This document shows positions 32,813 to 41,470 of a stretch of 64,000 nt of DNA, piece after piece (positions within the stretch are counted from its first letter, which is position 1; every line of letters begins with the position of its first letter). Made by a program: the position numbers and the translations under genes. The stretch lies in NCBI GenBank assembly GCA_031403155.1, contig JANNSX010000092.1:26389-90388 (forward strand), given 5' to 3'. The notes under the pieces are model-generated. The model was not told the origin of the DNA. It worked only from the letters and a program-made list of their open reading frames with translations, and ran no database searches. The DNA comes from JANNSX01 sp031403155. Lineage in GTDB: Bacteria > Pseudomonadota > Alphaproteobacteria > Rhizobiales > Hyphomicrobiaceae.

Positions 32813-34101
32813 GCTTCTCCCGCCTTCGCCAGCCGCTCGATCCTCAGCGCCGTGATGCGATTACGGCTCTTGCGCAGCACCTCGAAGCGATAGCCGTGGA
32901 AGGTGAAGGCGCGCCCTGAATCCGGGATGGTCTGGGACTCGTGGATCACCAGACCGGCGATCGTGGTCGCCTCCTCGTCGGGCAGCGACCAATCCATGTG
33001 CCGGTTCAAGTCGCGGATCGGCACCGCGCCGTCGACGATGACGCGTCCGTCCGACTGCGGACGGATCAGCGCCTCCGAGCGATCGAACTCGTCGGAGATC
33101 TGGCCGACGATCTCCTCGAGAATGTCCTCGAGCGTCACCAACCCCTGAACCTCACCATACTCGTCGACGACGAGCGCCAGATGACTCTTGCGCTTCAGGA
33201 ACTGGCCGAGCTGCGCCTTGAGCGGCGTGGTGTCAGGCACGAACCAGGGCGGCGTCACGAGCTTGTCGACGGCGATCTCTGCCGAGTCCCAGCCGCGACT
33301 GCCGACCGCGCGCAAGAGATCCTTCACGTGCAGAATGCCGACGATGTTGTCCTGATCGCCCCTCCACACGGGCAGTCGCGTGTGCGGGCTGGCGAGGGCC
33401 ACGGCGATAATCTTCTCCGGCGGCTCGTCGGCCGAGATCGTCTGCATCTGGAGGCGGTGCACCATGACGTCGGCGACCTCGAGCTCCTTCAAGTCGAGAA
33501 TACCGCCCAGCATGTCGCGGTCGCCCTTCACGACGGCGCCTTCCTTGTGATGCAGATCGATGGCGCCACGGATCTCCTCGTGCGCGGCCAGGATGTTCGC
33601 CTTGTCGTCCCTGTCCGACGGCGTCAGCTTCAGGAGGACGTTGACGACAGTTTCGACGGCGGCTGTCAGCGGCCTGAGCAGCACGATTGTCCAGCGCATG
33701 ACCGGCGCCACCAGGAGGGCGGCTCGATCCGGGTCGGTGATAGCAAAGGTCTTTGGCAGCACGGCGGCGAAGATGACGACGAGAATGGTCATGACGCCGG
33801 TCGCCACCAGCACGCCGGCATCGCCAAACAGCGCGACGGCGAGACTGGTCGCCAGCGCCGCCGCCAGCATGTCGACGAGCGTATTGCCGACCAGCACGGC
33901 GCCGATCATCTTCTCAGGGTGGGCAAGGATCGCGTTGACGCGACGGGCGCGCCGGTCACCCTCCTGCTCGAGGGAGTGCATGCGGGCACGCGAGACGCCG
34001 GTCAGGCCGGTCTCGGCACCGTTGAAAAAGGCGGAGAGGAGGATCAGCACCACGATGCCAGCGGCGATGATCCATAGCTCGAGAGAGTCTGTCATGGCCA
34101 T
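32809..34101 (-). CDS. HlyC/CorC (CNNM) family divalent-cation transport protein
   Basis: 430 residues. DUF21/CNNM membrane domain (about 1-150; SAFFNGAETGLTGVSRARM, NTLVDMLAAALATSLAV, FAAVLPKTFAI), two CBS domains (about 205-330, with LPVWRGDQDNIVGILHVKDLL and ALVVDEYGEVQGLVTLEDILEEIVG), and a CorC_HlyC C-terminal domain (DGAVPIRDLNRHMDW, TIAGLVIHESQTIPDSGRAF). Bacterial members export Mg2+ or Co2+. Downstream of aroB by 18 bases on the same strand, so aroK-aroB-this gene form a transcript, a common order in the group. Confidence 0.9.
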   Translation of the reverse strand: MAMTDSLELWIIAAGIVVLILLSAFFNGAETGLTGVSRARMHSLEQEGDRRARRVNAILAHPEKMIGAVLVGNTLVDMLAAALATSLAVALFGDAGVLVATGVMTILVVIFAAVLPKTFAITDPDRAALLVAPVMRWTIVLLRPLTAAVETVVNVLLKLTPSDRDDKANILAAHEEIRGAIDLHHKEGAVVKGDRDMLGGILDLKELEVADVMVHRLQMQTISADEPPEKIIAVALASPHTRLPVWRGDQDNIVGILHVKDLLRAVGSRGWDSAEIAVDKLVTPPWFVPDTTPLKAQLGQFLKRKSHLALVVDEYGEVQGLVTLEDILEEIVGQISDEFDRSEALIRPQSDGRVIVDGAVPIRDLNRHMDWSLPDEEATTIAGLVIHESQTIPDSGRAFTFHGYRFEVLRKSRNRITALRIERLAKAGEA

Positions 34102-34119
34102 TCGGGGTCAGGGGTGGAG

Positions 34120-35238
34120 TTAGGAACAGTGGGGCTCAAGAAATGTCTCGATCTCGGCCCAGCTCTGATCGCGGCTGATGAAGGCTTCGCCGATGGCGCG
34201 GGCGAGGATGAGGGTCGGATGTCCGCGCTGGACCTTCTTGTCTTGCGCCATCAGCCGGACAATCTCGGCGACGGACGGGCGCGTATTGCTCGCAACATCG
34301 GAGATTTTCACCGGCAAGCCGGCTGATTTCAAATGCCGGGCAACGCGATCCGCGCTACCGGCCGCTGCCTGACCTCGCGCTTCGGAGAAGCGGAAAGCAA
34401 GCACCATGCCGATGGCGATCGCCTCACCGTGGAGAAGTTTGTCCGAGTAACCGGCCCAGGCTTCGAGCGCATGGCCGAAGGTATGTCCGAGGTTGAGCAG
34501 CGCCCGGTCGCCAGTTTCCGTTTCGTCGCGGGCGACGATGGCCGCTTTCGCGCGGCAGCTCGTCTCGATGGCATGGCGGAGTGCGGCCGGTTCCTGAGTC
34601 AGCACCGCGGCATGATTTTTCTCGAGCCAGGCGAAGAACGCCGCATCGCCGAGGAGGCCGTACTTCGCGACCTCCGCATAGCCGGCCGCGAGCTGGCGCT
34701 TCGGCAAGGTCTCGAGCACATCTGTATCGGCCGCGACGAGTACCGGCTGATGAAAGGCACCGATCAGGTTCTTGCCGTGCTTTGAATTGATTCCAGTCTT
34801 GCCACCGACCGAGGAATCGACCTGCGCCAGCAAACTCGTCGGCACCTGGACGAAGCGGACGCCCCGCCGGAGAATTGCCGCGGCAAATCCCGCGAGGTCA
34901 CCGATCACGCCGCCGCCCAGGGCCAGCACCAGATCGTTGCGCTCAACGCCCAGACCGAGCAGCTCGTCGGCGACGCGTGCCAGCTCGGAAAAATTCTTCG
35001 AGGCCTCGCCTGGCGGCACGACGATGGTGCCGAGGAGGCCCGAACCTGCAAAGCTCCGCTCGACCGTCTCAAGATACAGACCGCGCACGTTGGCATCGGT
35101 CACGATCGCAACCCGCGCGCCAGGAAACCGCTCGTCAATGAGTGCGCCCAGACGTCCGATCAGACCAGGGCCGATCAGGATGTCGTAGCTCCGGACGCCG
35201 AGCACGACGGGCACGATCGCAGGCGTCTCCTCAGCCAT
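34120..35238 (-). CDS. aroB: 3-dehydroquinate synthase
   Basis: 372 residues from MAEETPAIVPVVLG. NAD-binding GGGVIGDLAGFAAA, substrate and zinc motifs DSSVGGKTGINS, KNLIGAFHQP, GYAEVAKYGLLGD, LLNLGHTFGHALE and HGEAIAIGM are all present. It converts DAHP to dehydroquinate in the shikimate pathway. Overlaps aroK by 8 bases, so the two are translationally coupled. Confidence 0.94.
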   Translation of the reverse strand: MAEETPAIVPVVLGVRSYDILIGPGLIGRLGALIDERFPGARVAIVTDANVRGLYLETVERSFAGSGLLGTIVVPPGEASKNFSELARVADELLGLGVERNDLVLALGGGVIGDLAGFAAAILRRGVRFVQVPTSLLAQVDSSVGGKTGINSKHGKNLIGAFHQPVLVAADTDVLETLPKRQLAAGYAEVAKYGLLGDAAFFAWLEKNHAAVLTQEPAALRHAIETSCRAKAAIVARDETETGDRALLNLGHTFGHALEAWAGYSDKLLHGEAIAIGMVLAFRFSEARGQAAAGSADRVARHLKSAGLPVKISDVASNTRPSVAEIVRLMAQDKKVQRGHPTLILARAIGEAFISRDQSWAEIETFLEPHCS

Positions 35239-35884
35239 CGTACCGCGTGTCCTCGTTCGATTCGCGTGCCGCCGCCAAACTAACACCGGCACTGCTGTCG
35301 AGATAGGCGGTCAGTCCGGCGACGATCTCGTCGAGGATGACCTCGTGCGGCACGTCGCGGCTTTCGACCGTCACATTGGCCAAGGAATAGACAGGATAGC
35401 GCAGCTCGATCAGACTGCGGAGCGTCGCCTCGGGATCATCGGTTCTGAGGAGCGGCCGGTTGGAGCGCCGCCTGACCCGTTCCATGAGCACCGGCAAACC
35501 CGCCTTGAGCCAGATCGATATGCCACGCTCGGCGATGAGCAAGCGCGTTGGCTCGCTCATGAAAGCGCCACCGCCGGTCGCCAGCACCTTCCCGCCTTCC
35601 TCGAGCAGGCGCGCAATGACGCGCCGCTCGCCGTCGCGAAAATAGTCTTCGCCATGCTCCGCGAAAATTTCCGTGATCGACGTGCCGGCTGCCGTCTCGA
35701 TCTCCGTGTCGGCATCGATAAAGGGCATGCCGAGCCGATCCGCGAGGCGCCGGCCGATCGAGGACTTGCCCGCGCCCATCATGCCGACGAGTACGAGGAC
35801 GCGCGAGCCGAGGCGCAGGCGAAGCTCGCCGGCCGCCAGGGAGACCTCGCTCGACTTTGCCGGATGGCGGCTCGCAGGGGCCAT
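35231..35884 (-). CDS. aroK: Shikimate kinase
   Basis: 217 residues, longer than the 170-residue core because of about 30 N-terminal and 25 C-terminal extra residues. P-loop GMMGAGKSS, shikimate-binding FIDADTEIE and FRDGERRVI, GGGAFM, and the LID NRPLLRTDD are present. It phosphorylates shikimate. First gene of the aroK-aroB-corC-like run. The region to its right (35885-36064) includes the divergent promoter region for the small membrane protein and shows no gene. Confidence 0.93.
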   Translation of the reverse strand: MAPASRHPAKSSEVSLAAGELRLRLGSRVLVLVGMMGAGKSSIGRRLADRLGMPFIDADTEIETAAGTSITEIFAEHGEDYFRDGERRVIARLLEEGGKVLATGGGAFMSEPTRLLIAERGISIWLKAGLPVLMERVRRRSNRPLLRTDDPEATLRSLIELRYPVYSLANVTVESRDVPHEVILDEIVAGLTAYLDSSAGVSLAAARESNEDTRYDG

Positions 35885-36064
35885 TGAGGTGATCGCGCTC
35901 AGTCAGTGAAGTTGCACGGCTTAGCCGTCTGTTTCACATTCGCAGCCCTCGCACAACGGGTCGGGCTGCCGATGACGCTTGCCCCGCGAGACCGCCAAGG
36001 CTAACAGGGGGACACAATAGAGCCAAAAAAGCCGCACAAGGTATTCGAGCGGAAGAGCCGGTGC

Positions 36065-36211
36065 ATGCCCAGTCTTTTCAGATTCCTGGCGGTCTTGGGC
36101 GTGGTCGTGGGTGTGCTCTATGCGGGGCTCTATGCAGCAGCCGTCGTGCTCGAGCCCGAGGCGCGAGAGATCAGCAAGCCGGTCTATGGCGTGCGCATCA
36201 GGACTCCATAA
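36065..36211 (+). CDS. 48-residue single-span membrane protein
   Basis: MPSLFRFLAVLGVVVGVLYA... gives one membrane helix (about residues 5-27), then EPEAREISKPVYGVRIRTP. Small proteins of this design with a (E/N)PxxREI segment after the helix occur at the same site (upstream of the xerD region) in other Hyphomicrobiales, to my recollection. The reading frame overlaps the next gene by 26 bases. No function known. Its short length would let routine annotation miss it. Confidence 0.65.
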   Translation: MPSLFRFLAVLGVVVGVLYAGLYAAAVVLEPEAREISKPVYGVRIRTP

Positions 36212-37931
36212 CCCCAAGTACCGGCCAAGGATTGCGGCGCTGATTGCTGGCGGCTGGGTCCTGGTTGAGCTCGTGCTGGCCCCCTTCGCGACGCCTTCAG
36301 CCAAGGCCGTGGACGATGACGTCGCCATCGAAAGCTCCGATCTGCCGCCCCTCGAGGGTGAAACATCGCCTGACGCCCAACCCGGCGCCCCGCAACCGGG
36401 GGTATCCGGCGAGACCGCCACGCCCTCCTCCGGCGGCCAACGCTGGCTCGGCCTTCACCTCAAGGAAGCGCGTCGCCTCGAAGCCGAGATGCCGCGCCCG
36501 CTCGGCTCGGCGATGTTGGCGGCCCTCTGGCGCCAGTTGCTGAAGGGCGGACCGGAATCCAATGCGGAGGTCATGGCATTTCGCGCGCTCAGCCTCCTCG
36601 ACCAGGGGTGGGCGGCCGATGCGGCCAGCCTGCTGTCCTCGCTCCCCACCGATGATCCGGTTATCGCCCTGGTCGCGGCCAAGGCGGCGCTCGCCACCGG
36701 CGACGGCTCGCAAGCCTGCCCGCTGCTCCGTCGGGTGCCGGCGGCAATGGCCGTCAAGCTCGACAAGACCAACCGCTCGGATTTCGTCGCCATGGCGGCT
36801 TTCTGCGCGGCGCTCTCGAAGGACGAGACCCAGACGGCGCTGGCCGCCGACGTGCTCCGCGAAACCGGCATCGACCGGCCAATCGCGCTCGCCGTTCTCG
36901 ATAGCCTGAGCACGGGCACGACCCCTGACTTTCCGACCGATCGGTCGCTCGATCTGATCGATGCGCGCCTGGCCGGGCTGGTACGCCCAGCAGAGCGATC
37001 GCACCTGGGCGAGCGGCCGTCACCCGGCGTCGTGGCGATGCTGACGGCCGATTTGGCCCGCGATCCGGAAAGCCGGGCGGAGGCGGTCGAGATGGCCGTC
37101 GCGGCCCATATCCTCCCCGCTTCGGCCCTTGCGGACGCCTACGCGGCACTCGAGATCGCGCCCAAGCTCCGGCAAAATCCGCTCGCTCAGGAGGCCGAAG
37201 GTGCGCTGAAGCGCGCGGTGCTCTACCAGGCGGCGCTCGAAGAGCGGGCGATGCTCCGCAAGGCACGCTACAGCCGCGCCTTGCTCGATGAAATGTTGCG
37301 CGAGGGGTTGGGCGCCGGCTCGGCAGCGCTGCTCGCCGAGGCGGTTCAAGGCCTGCCGAAAGTCGGCGAGATCGGCTGGTTTGCCGAATCGGCTGTCGAG
37401 ATCCTGGTCGCTGCCGGCCGGACGGCCGACGCCCAGGAATGGATCAGGCGGGATGAGGACCTCGATACCACCGGCGGCCGGCTGGGCCTCGGCCATTGGC
37501 TGGTGCTGGCCGACATTGCGCAATCCGGCGATGTCAGTCGCGGCGCACTTGCCGAGCTGGAGCCCGCGATCAGAGCGGGCGTGTTCCCGCCGGATGTCCT
37601 GCAGCGGCTCGTTACCGTTCTCGACGCGCTCGAGTACAATGTGCCGATCCCGGTCTGGGAGGCCGCGGGAAGCGGCACTCAATCCGATTCCGGCGACCTG
37701 CCGGAGACCGGCCTCCTCTCCGAGCTGCAGGCGACGGCTCGCAAAGGCGACCGGCCGCGCACTGTGCTGCTCGTCGTGCTGACGTTAGCCAAAGGCGGAC
37801 CGGGCGGCACCCATCAGCTGGCCTTGGGGGATGCGCTGCGTACGTTGAAAAAGATCGGCATGGAGCGGGAGGCGCGACAGCTCGCCTTCGAAGCACTTTA
37901 TCCCGTTTGGCCCCGCCGGGCCGGCGGGTAG
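36186..37931 (+). CDS. Large secreted alpha-helical (TPR-like) hypothetical protein
   Basis: 581 residues from MACASGLHNPKYRPRIAALI; the frame is open further upstream but the signal-like segment ALIAGGWVLVELVLAPF fits this start. The mature part is Ala/Leu-rich helical pairs with a repeating pattern (RALSLLDQGWAADAASLLSSL, ALADAYAALEIAPKLRQNPLA, AVEILVAAGRTADAQEWIRR), like tetratricopeptide or Sel1-type solenoids. No enzyme motif. It overlaps the 48-residue membrane protein and precedes xerD. Likely a periplasmic or membrane-anchored scaffold conserved in this order; function unknown. Confidence 0.7.
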   Translation: MACASGLHNPKYRPRIAALIAGGWVLVELVLAPFATPSAKAVDDDVAIESSDLPPLEGETSPDAQPGAPQPGVSGETATPSSGGQRWLGLHLKEARRLEAEMPRPLGSAMLAALWRQLLKGGPESNAEVMAFRALSLLDQGWAADAASLLSSLPTDDPVIALVAAKAALATGDGSQACPLLRRVPAAMAVKLDKTNRSDFVAMAAFCAALSKDETQTALAADVLRETGIDRPIALAVLDSLSTGTTPDFPTDRSLDLIDARLAGLVRPAERSHLGERPSPGVVAMLTADLARDPESRAEAVEMAVAAHILPASALADAYAALEIAPKLRQNPLAQEAEGALKRAVLYQAALEERAMLRKARYSRALLDEMLREGLGAGSAALLAEAVQGLPKVGEIGWFAESAVEILVAAGRTADAQEWIRRDEDLDTTGGRLGLGHWLVLADIAQSGDVSRGALAELEPAIRAGVFPPDVLQRLVTVLDALEYNVPIPVWEAAGSGTQSDSGDLPETGLLSELQATARKGDRPRTVLLVVLTLAKGGPGGTHQLALGDALRTLKKIGMEREARQLAFEALYPVWPRRAGG

Positions 37932-37959
37932 GCTGGCTCTGAAGCCGGCATCGCCGACT

Positions 37960-37998
37960 GAAGCCCAGCAACGGTGGTTGTGGTGGGCGCTGGGCTTC
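37960..37998. repeat. Hairpin between the helical-repeat gene and xerD
   Basis: Arms GAAGCCCAGC (37960-37969) and GCTGGGCTTC (37989-37998) around 19 bases. It could attenuate read-through into xerD. Confidence 0.5.
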
Positions 37999-38045
37999 GC
38001 GAAACGCTCAGCCCAGCCTACAGTGTCGGCCCACGTGGAGAGCAC

Positions 38046-39002
38046 ATGACCGGCACGCTCGGCGAGGCACGGAATTTCCTCGAGATGCTGAGCGCGGAGC
38101 GCGGCGCCTCTGAGAACACGCTGGAGGCCTACCGCCGCGATCTCGAGCACTTCGCGACCTTCCTCGACGATGAAGGTCTCGCGCTCCTCGATGTCGGCCC
38201 GGCTCACATGCGCCGCTACATGCAGGGGCTCGGCCAGGAGGGCTTGGCAGCGACCTCCCGGGCGCGGCGGTTGTCGGCGATCCGTCAGCTTTTCAAATTC
38301 CTGGAAGCCGAGGGCCGCCTCAAGGAGAATCCGGCCGAGAAGGTTGCAGGTCCCAAACGCGAGCGGCCGCTGCCGCGCATTCTATCGGTTGCCGAGGTCG
38401 ACCGGCTGATGGTGGCGACGAAGTCCAATGCCGAAGCGGCCGTTGACCGGGATCGGCTATCGGCACTCCGGCTCGCGGCCCTGATCGAACTCCTCTATGC
38501 GACGGGCATGCGTGTCTCGGAACTCGTCTCGCTTCCCCGCCGCGTACTCGATGGCGACGAGCGGGTGCTCACCATCAAGGGCAAGGGCGGGCGCGAGCGG
38601 CTGGTGCCGATGTCGAGCCACGCCCGGGTGGCGCTCAGCGCCTATCTTGCGGCCGAGGCAATTCAAATCGCCGGTGCCAAGCCCTCGAAATGGCTGTTCC
38701 CGTCCCATGGCGCGTCCGGTCATCTCACGCGTCAGCACGTCGGCCAGGAGCTGAAGGCGCTCGCCTCAGCAGCCGGGCTCGATCCGGAGCGGGTCTCCCC
38801 CCACGTTCTGAGGCACGCCTTCGCGAGCCACCTCCTCGACCGGGGCGCGGATCTGAGGGCCGTCCAACAGCTCCTCGGGCATGCCGACATCTCGACGACC
38901 GAGATCTACACCCACGTGCTGGAGGAGCGGCTAAAGAAGCTCGTTAACGATCACCATCCCCTGGCAAAACGCGTTCCTAAACCCAATCTAGACAACGGAT
39001 AA
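38046..39002 (+). CDS. xerD: Tyrosine recombinase XerD (or XerC)
   Basis: 318 residues from MTGTLGEARNFLEML with GGAGAG upstream. SAM-like N-terminal core-binding domain (1-105) and catalytic domain with Arg156 (TGMRVSEL), Lys in IKGKGGRERLVP, the His-x-x-Arg box SPHVLRHAFASHLL, LLGHADISTTEIYTHV and the nucleophilic Tyr in IYTHV. Works with its partner at dif to resolve chromosome dimers. The size, and the position next to accA, match the housekeeping enzyme and not a mobile-element integrase. Assignment to XerD over XerC is from context only. Confidence 0.9.
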   Translation: MTGTLGEARNFLEMLSAERGASENTLEAYRRDLEHFATFLDDEGLALLDVGPAHMRRYMQGLGQEGLAATSRARRLSAIRQLFKFLEAEGRLKENPAEKVAGPKRERPLPRILSVAEVDRLMVATKSNAEAAVDRDRLSALRLAALIELLYATGMRVSELVSLPRRVLDGDERVLTIKGKGGRERLVPMSSHARVALSAYLAAEAIQIAGAKPSKWLFPSHGASGHLTRQHVGQELKALASAAGLDPERVSPHVLRHAFASHLLDRGADLRAVQQLLGHADISTTEIYTHVLEERLKKLVNDHHPLAKRVPKPNLDNG

Positions 39003-39009
39003 CCATGGC

Positions 39010-39117
39010 CCTAGACGGGCTTTGCGATCCTTACGGATAGGAAAGCCCGTCTAGGTTATTGGCTTGGAGCACTTTCTTTCGACCAACCGGTATCCACTTG
39101 GAAGGACAAGTACTCTG
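39010..39117. repeat. Two-hairpin composite repeat (family B), copy between xerD and accA
   Basis: Hairpin 1: CCTAGACGGGCTTT (39010-39023) with AAAGCCCGTCTAGG (39042-39055), 14 perfect pairs but sequence unlike the other copies' hairpin 1. Linker TTATTGGCTTG. Hairpin 2: GAGCAC (39067) / GTACTC (39110) around the core GACCAACCGGTATCCACTTG. It fills most of the 184-base xerD-accA gap. Confidence 0.85.
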
Positions 39118-39186
39118 GCTTGACTTGGGCGGGCATATCGTCAACTTCGCCCCGACAAGTCCCGAGGGTCAGGAAAGCGGCACGGA

Positions 39187-40146
39187 ATGAAGCTTCGAAC
39201 CTATCTCGATTTCGAAAAGCCGGTGGCCGAGCTCGAGAACAAGGTTGTCGAGCTGCGCACGCTCATCGGCCAGAAGGGTGGCGTTCCGATCGGCGACGAG
39301 ATCGGCAAGCTCGAGCAGAAGGCCAAAACCGCGCTCGAGGAGATCTACGGCAAGCTGACGCCCTGGCAGAAAACCAAGGTCGCGCGCCACCAGGACCGGC
39401 CCCATTTCTCGCACTACCTCGAAAAGCTCGTCACCGACTTCACACCCCTTGCGGGCGATCGGCATTATGGCGAGGACCCGGCCATCATCGGCGGCACGGG
39501 CTGGTTCCGTGGTCGTGCCGTGGTCGTCCTGGGCCATGAGAAGGGCTCGGACATGGAGGGCCGCGTCCGGCACAATTTCGGCATGGCCAAGCCCGAGGGG
39601 TATCGCAAGGCCCAACGTCTCATGGATCTCGCCGAGCGCTTCTCGCTACCCCTCGTCACCTTCATCGACACGGCCGGGGCCTATCCCGGCGTCGAGGCCG
39701 AGGAGCGCGGCCAGGCCGAGGCCATCGCCCGCTCGACCGACCAATGCCTGGCGCTCGGCGTGCCGATCGTCGCGCTCGTCATCGGCGAGGGCGGCTCGGG
39801 CGGCGCCATCGCGATCGCAACGGCGAACCGCGTGCTTATGCTCGAACATTCCATATACACGGTGGCATCGCCGGAAGCCGCCGCCTCCATCCTCTGGCGC
39901 AACTCGGACAAGGCCGAGGACGCAGCCAACAGCATGAAGATCACCGCGCAAGACCTTTTGCGCCTGGGGATTATCGATCGGATCATCGAGGAGCCGACCG
40001 GCGGCGCCCATCGCGATCCGCAGGCTGCTATCGAGGCCGCGGGCGATGCCATCGCAGAATCGCTTGCCGAGTTCGATGGCCTCTCCCACGAGGAGGTCCG
40101 CCGTCAGCGGCACGAGAAGTTCATGTCGATTGGCCGCTCCCTTTAG
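39187..40146 (+). CDS. accA: Acetyl-CoA carboxylase carboxyltransferase subunit alpha
   Basis: 319 residues, full family length. MKLRTYLDFEKPVAELENKV at the start, IIGGTGWFRGRAVVVLGHEKG, RVRHNFGMAKPEGYRKAQRLM, IDTAGAYPGVEAEERGQAEA and IGEGGSGGAIAIATANRVLM are signature stretches. With AccD it transfers the carboxyl group from biotin to acetyl-CoA for fatty acid synthesis. Followed by a hairpin at 40146-40193. Confidence 0.95.
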   Translation: MKLRTYLDFEKPVAELENKVVELRTLIGQKGGVPIGDEIGKLEQKAKTALEEIYGKLTPWQKTKVARHQDRPHFSHYLEKLVTDFTPLAGDRHYGEDPAIIGGTGWFRGRAVVVLGHEKGSDMEGRVRHNFGMAKPEGYRKAQRLMDLAERFSLPLVTFIDTAGAYPGVEAEERGQAEAIARSTDQCLALGVPIVALVIGEGGSGGAIAIATANRVLMLEHSIYTVASPEAAASILWRNSDKAEDAANSMKITAQDLLRLGIIDRIIEEPTGGAHRDPQAAIEAAGDAIAESLAEFDGLSHEEVRRQRHEKFMSIGRSL

Positions 40147-40193
40147 CGCACGTCCAGGCGAAGTGGCCACCGGTTCGCCGTGAAGACGTGCGC
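40146..40193. repeat. Hairpin of the family B/C type after accA
   Basis: Arms GCGCACGTC (40146-40154) and GACGTGCGC (40185-40193). The core AGGCGAAGTGGCCACCGGTTCG is the reverse complement of the core in the second hairpin at 60553-60599. It overlaps the accA stop region and may terminate its transcript. Confidence 0.75.
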
Positions 40194-40359
40194 CAAGCCA
40201 AACTGCCGCTTTTCTCACTCGCGCCGCAATGATTTTGTAGCTTGCCGGAAGCTGTTGATATCCCGTGGTGATCGGCTGCGAACCCTCCACACAACGGGTC
40301 TTCCAAGGCGGGCGTTAAGGCTATATTAACCTAAACGAATCGATGTTGGGGCTGTCGGC

Positions 40360-41397
40360 GTGAAAGCGCGTTTGAGAAACATCGTACGGCGTTTGATGAG
40401 CAAGCATGTGTCCCGCGTAGGGCTTGCGATGGCTGCCGCATTGCTGGCGGCCGGCTGCAGTCAGATCGTGGAAACCCCGGCGGCCATGAAGCCGCTCTCC
40501 CAGGAGGCCATGCACCTTCTGGGTGCCAAGGGCATGACCCCTGCCGCCCCGATCTTCGTCCGCATCTTCAAGGAAGAGTCGGAGCTCGAGGTCTGGAAGG
40601 TCCGCGACGACGGCCACTACTATCACTTCAAAACCTATCCGATCTGCAATTGGTCGGGTGATCTTGGACCCAAGGAATTCGAGGGCGACCACCAGGCGCC
40701 GGAAGGGTTCTACCGGATCACCTCGACACAGATGAATCCGAACTCAAAATACTATCTCTCCTTCAACCTGGGATTTCCCAACGCGTACGACAACGCGCTC
40801 GGCCGCACCGGCAATTCTCTGATGGTGCACGGCGACTGCCGCTCGGCCGGCTGCTATGCGATGACCGACGCGCTCGTCGAGGAGATCTACAGCCTTGCCC
40901 GCGAGGCGCTGACCGGGGGCCAAGAAGCCTTCTACGTTCACGCCTTTCCGTTCCACATGACGGAGGCGAACATGAAGCGGCACAAGGATCACAAGTGGAT
41001 CCGTTTCTGGAAGCGCCTGAAGGAAGGCTACGATTATTTCGAGACGACGCGGCAAACCCCCGAGGTTGCCGTCTGCAATCGTAACTACCTCGTCAATGTG
41101 AAGTTCACGGATGAGCTCGCCCGCGTCGATGCGGATGGACCTTGCCCGGCCTTCGAGCGGCCGGAGCCACAGCTGTTCGTGGAAAACTATGTTCCCGGAA
41201 CGCCAGCAGCCAAACGCATCGTCGCCACCGGACCTAAGATGCGCAATCTCGCGGCCGAGCAATCCCAATGGGCCGCCGCAAATCCGCCACCCTATGGCTT
41301 GACCAAGGCGCGCAAGCGCAACATGAGCGTGCGCGGACTGGATGTACCCTCCGATCTCGCCCGACCAGTGCCGGACAGGTCGAACCGGCGGGATTGA
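40360..41397 (+). CDS. L,D-transpeptidase family (YafK/DpaA-like) lipoprotein, paralogue 1
   Basis: 345 residues from a GTG start; an ATG 12 codons later (MSKHVSRVGL) is possible. The lipobox LLAAGC ends the signal peptide. The YkuD-like catalytic domain has PIFVRIFKEESELEVW, DLGPKEFEGDHQAPEGFY, GRTGNSLMVHGDCRSAGCYA with the active-site HG...S..GC motif, and FPFHMTEANMKRHKDHKW. Members cut or form links between murein and proteins (DpaA) or act as murein transpeptidases. First of three consecutive paralogues. The 213 bases before it hold the accA hairpin and no gene. Confidence 0.85.
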   Translation: MKARLRNIVRRLMSKHVSRVGLAMAAALLAAGCSQIVETPAAMKPLSQEAMHLLGAKGMTPAAPIFVRIFKEESELEVWKVRDDGHYYHFKTYPICNWSGDLGPKEFEGDHQAPEGFYRITSTQMNPNSKYYLSFNLGFPNAYDNALGRTGNSLMVHGDCRSAGCYAMTDALVEEIYSLAREALTGGQEAFYVHAFPFHMTEANMKRHKDHKWIRFWKRLKEGYDYFETTRQTPEVAVCNRNYLVNVKFTDELARVDADGPCPAFERPEPQLFVENYVPGTPAAKRIVATGPKMRNLAAEQSQWAAANPPPYGLTKARKRNMSVRGLDVPSDLARPVPDRSNRRD

Positions 41398-41470
41398 GGG
41401 CTCGAGCCGCGGTACCCGTAGCGTTGTTGTTTCGTAAGTGTCGGGAGACCTGCCGGAGGCGCGAGGGGCC

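Noticed and set aside
37974..39002. XerD as an integrase of the stator insert or another mobile element
   Set aside because: It is 17 kb away, of housekeeping size, and sits in a conserved chromosomal neighbourhood next to accA.
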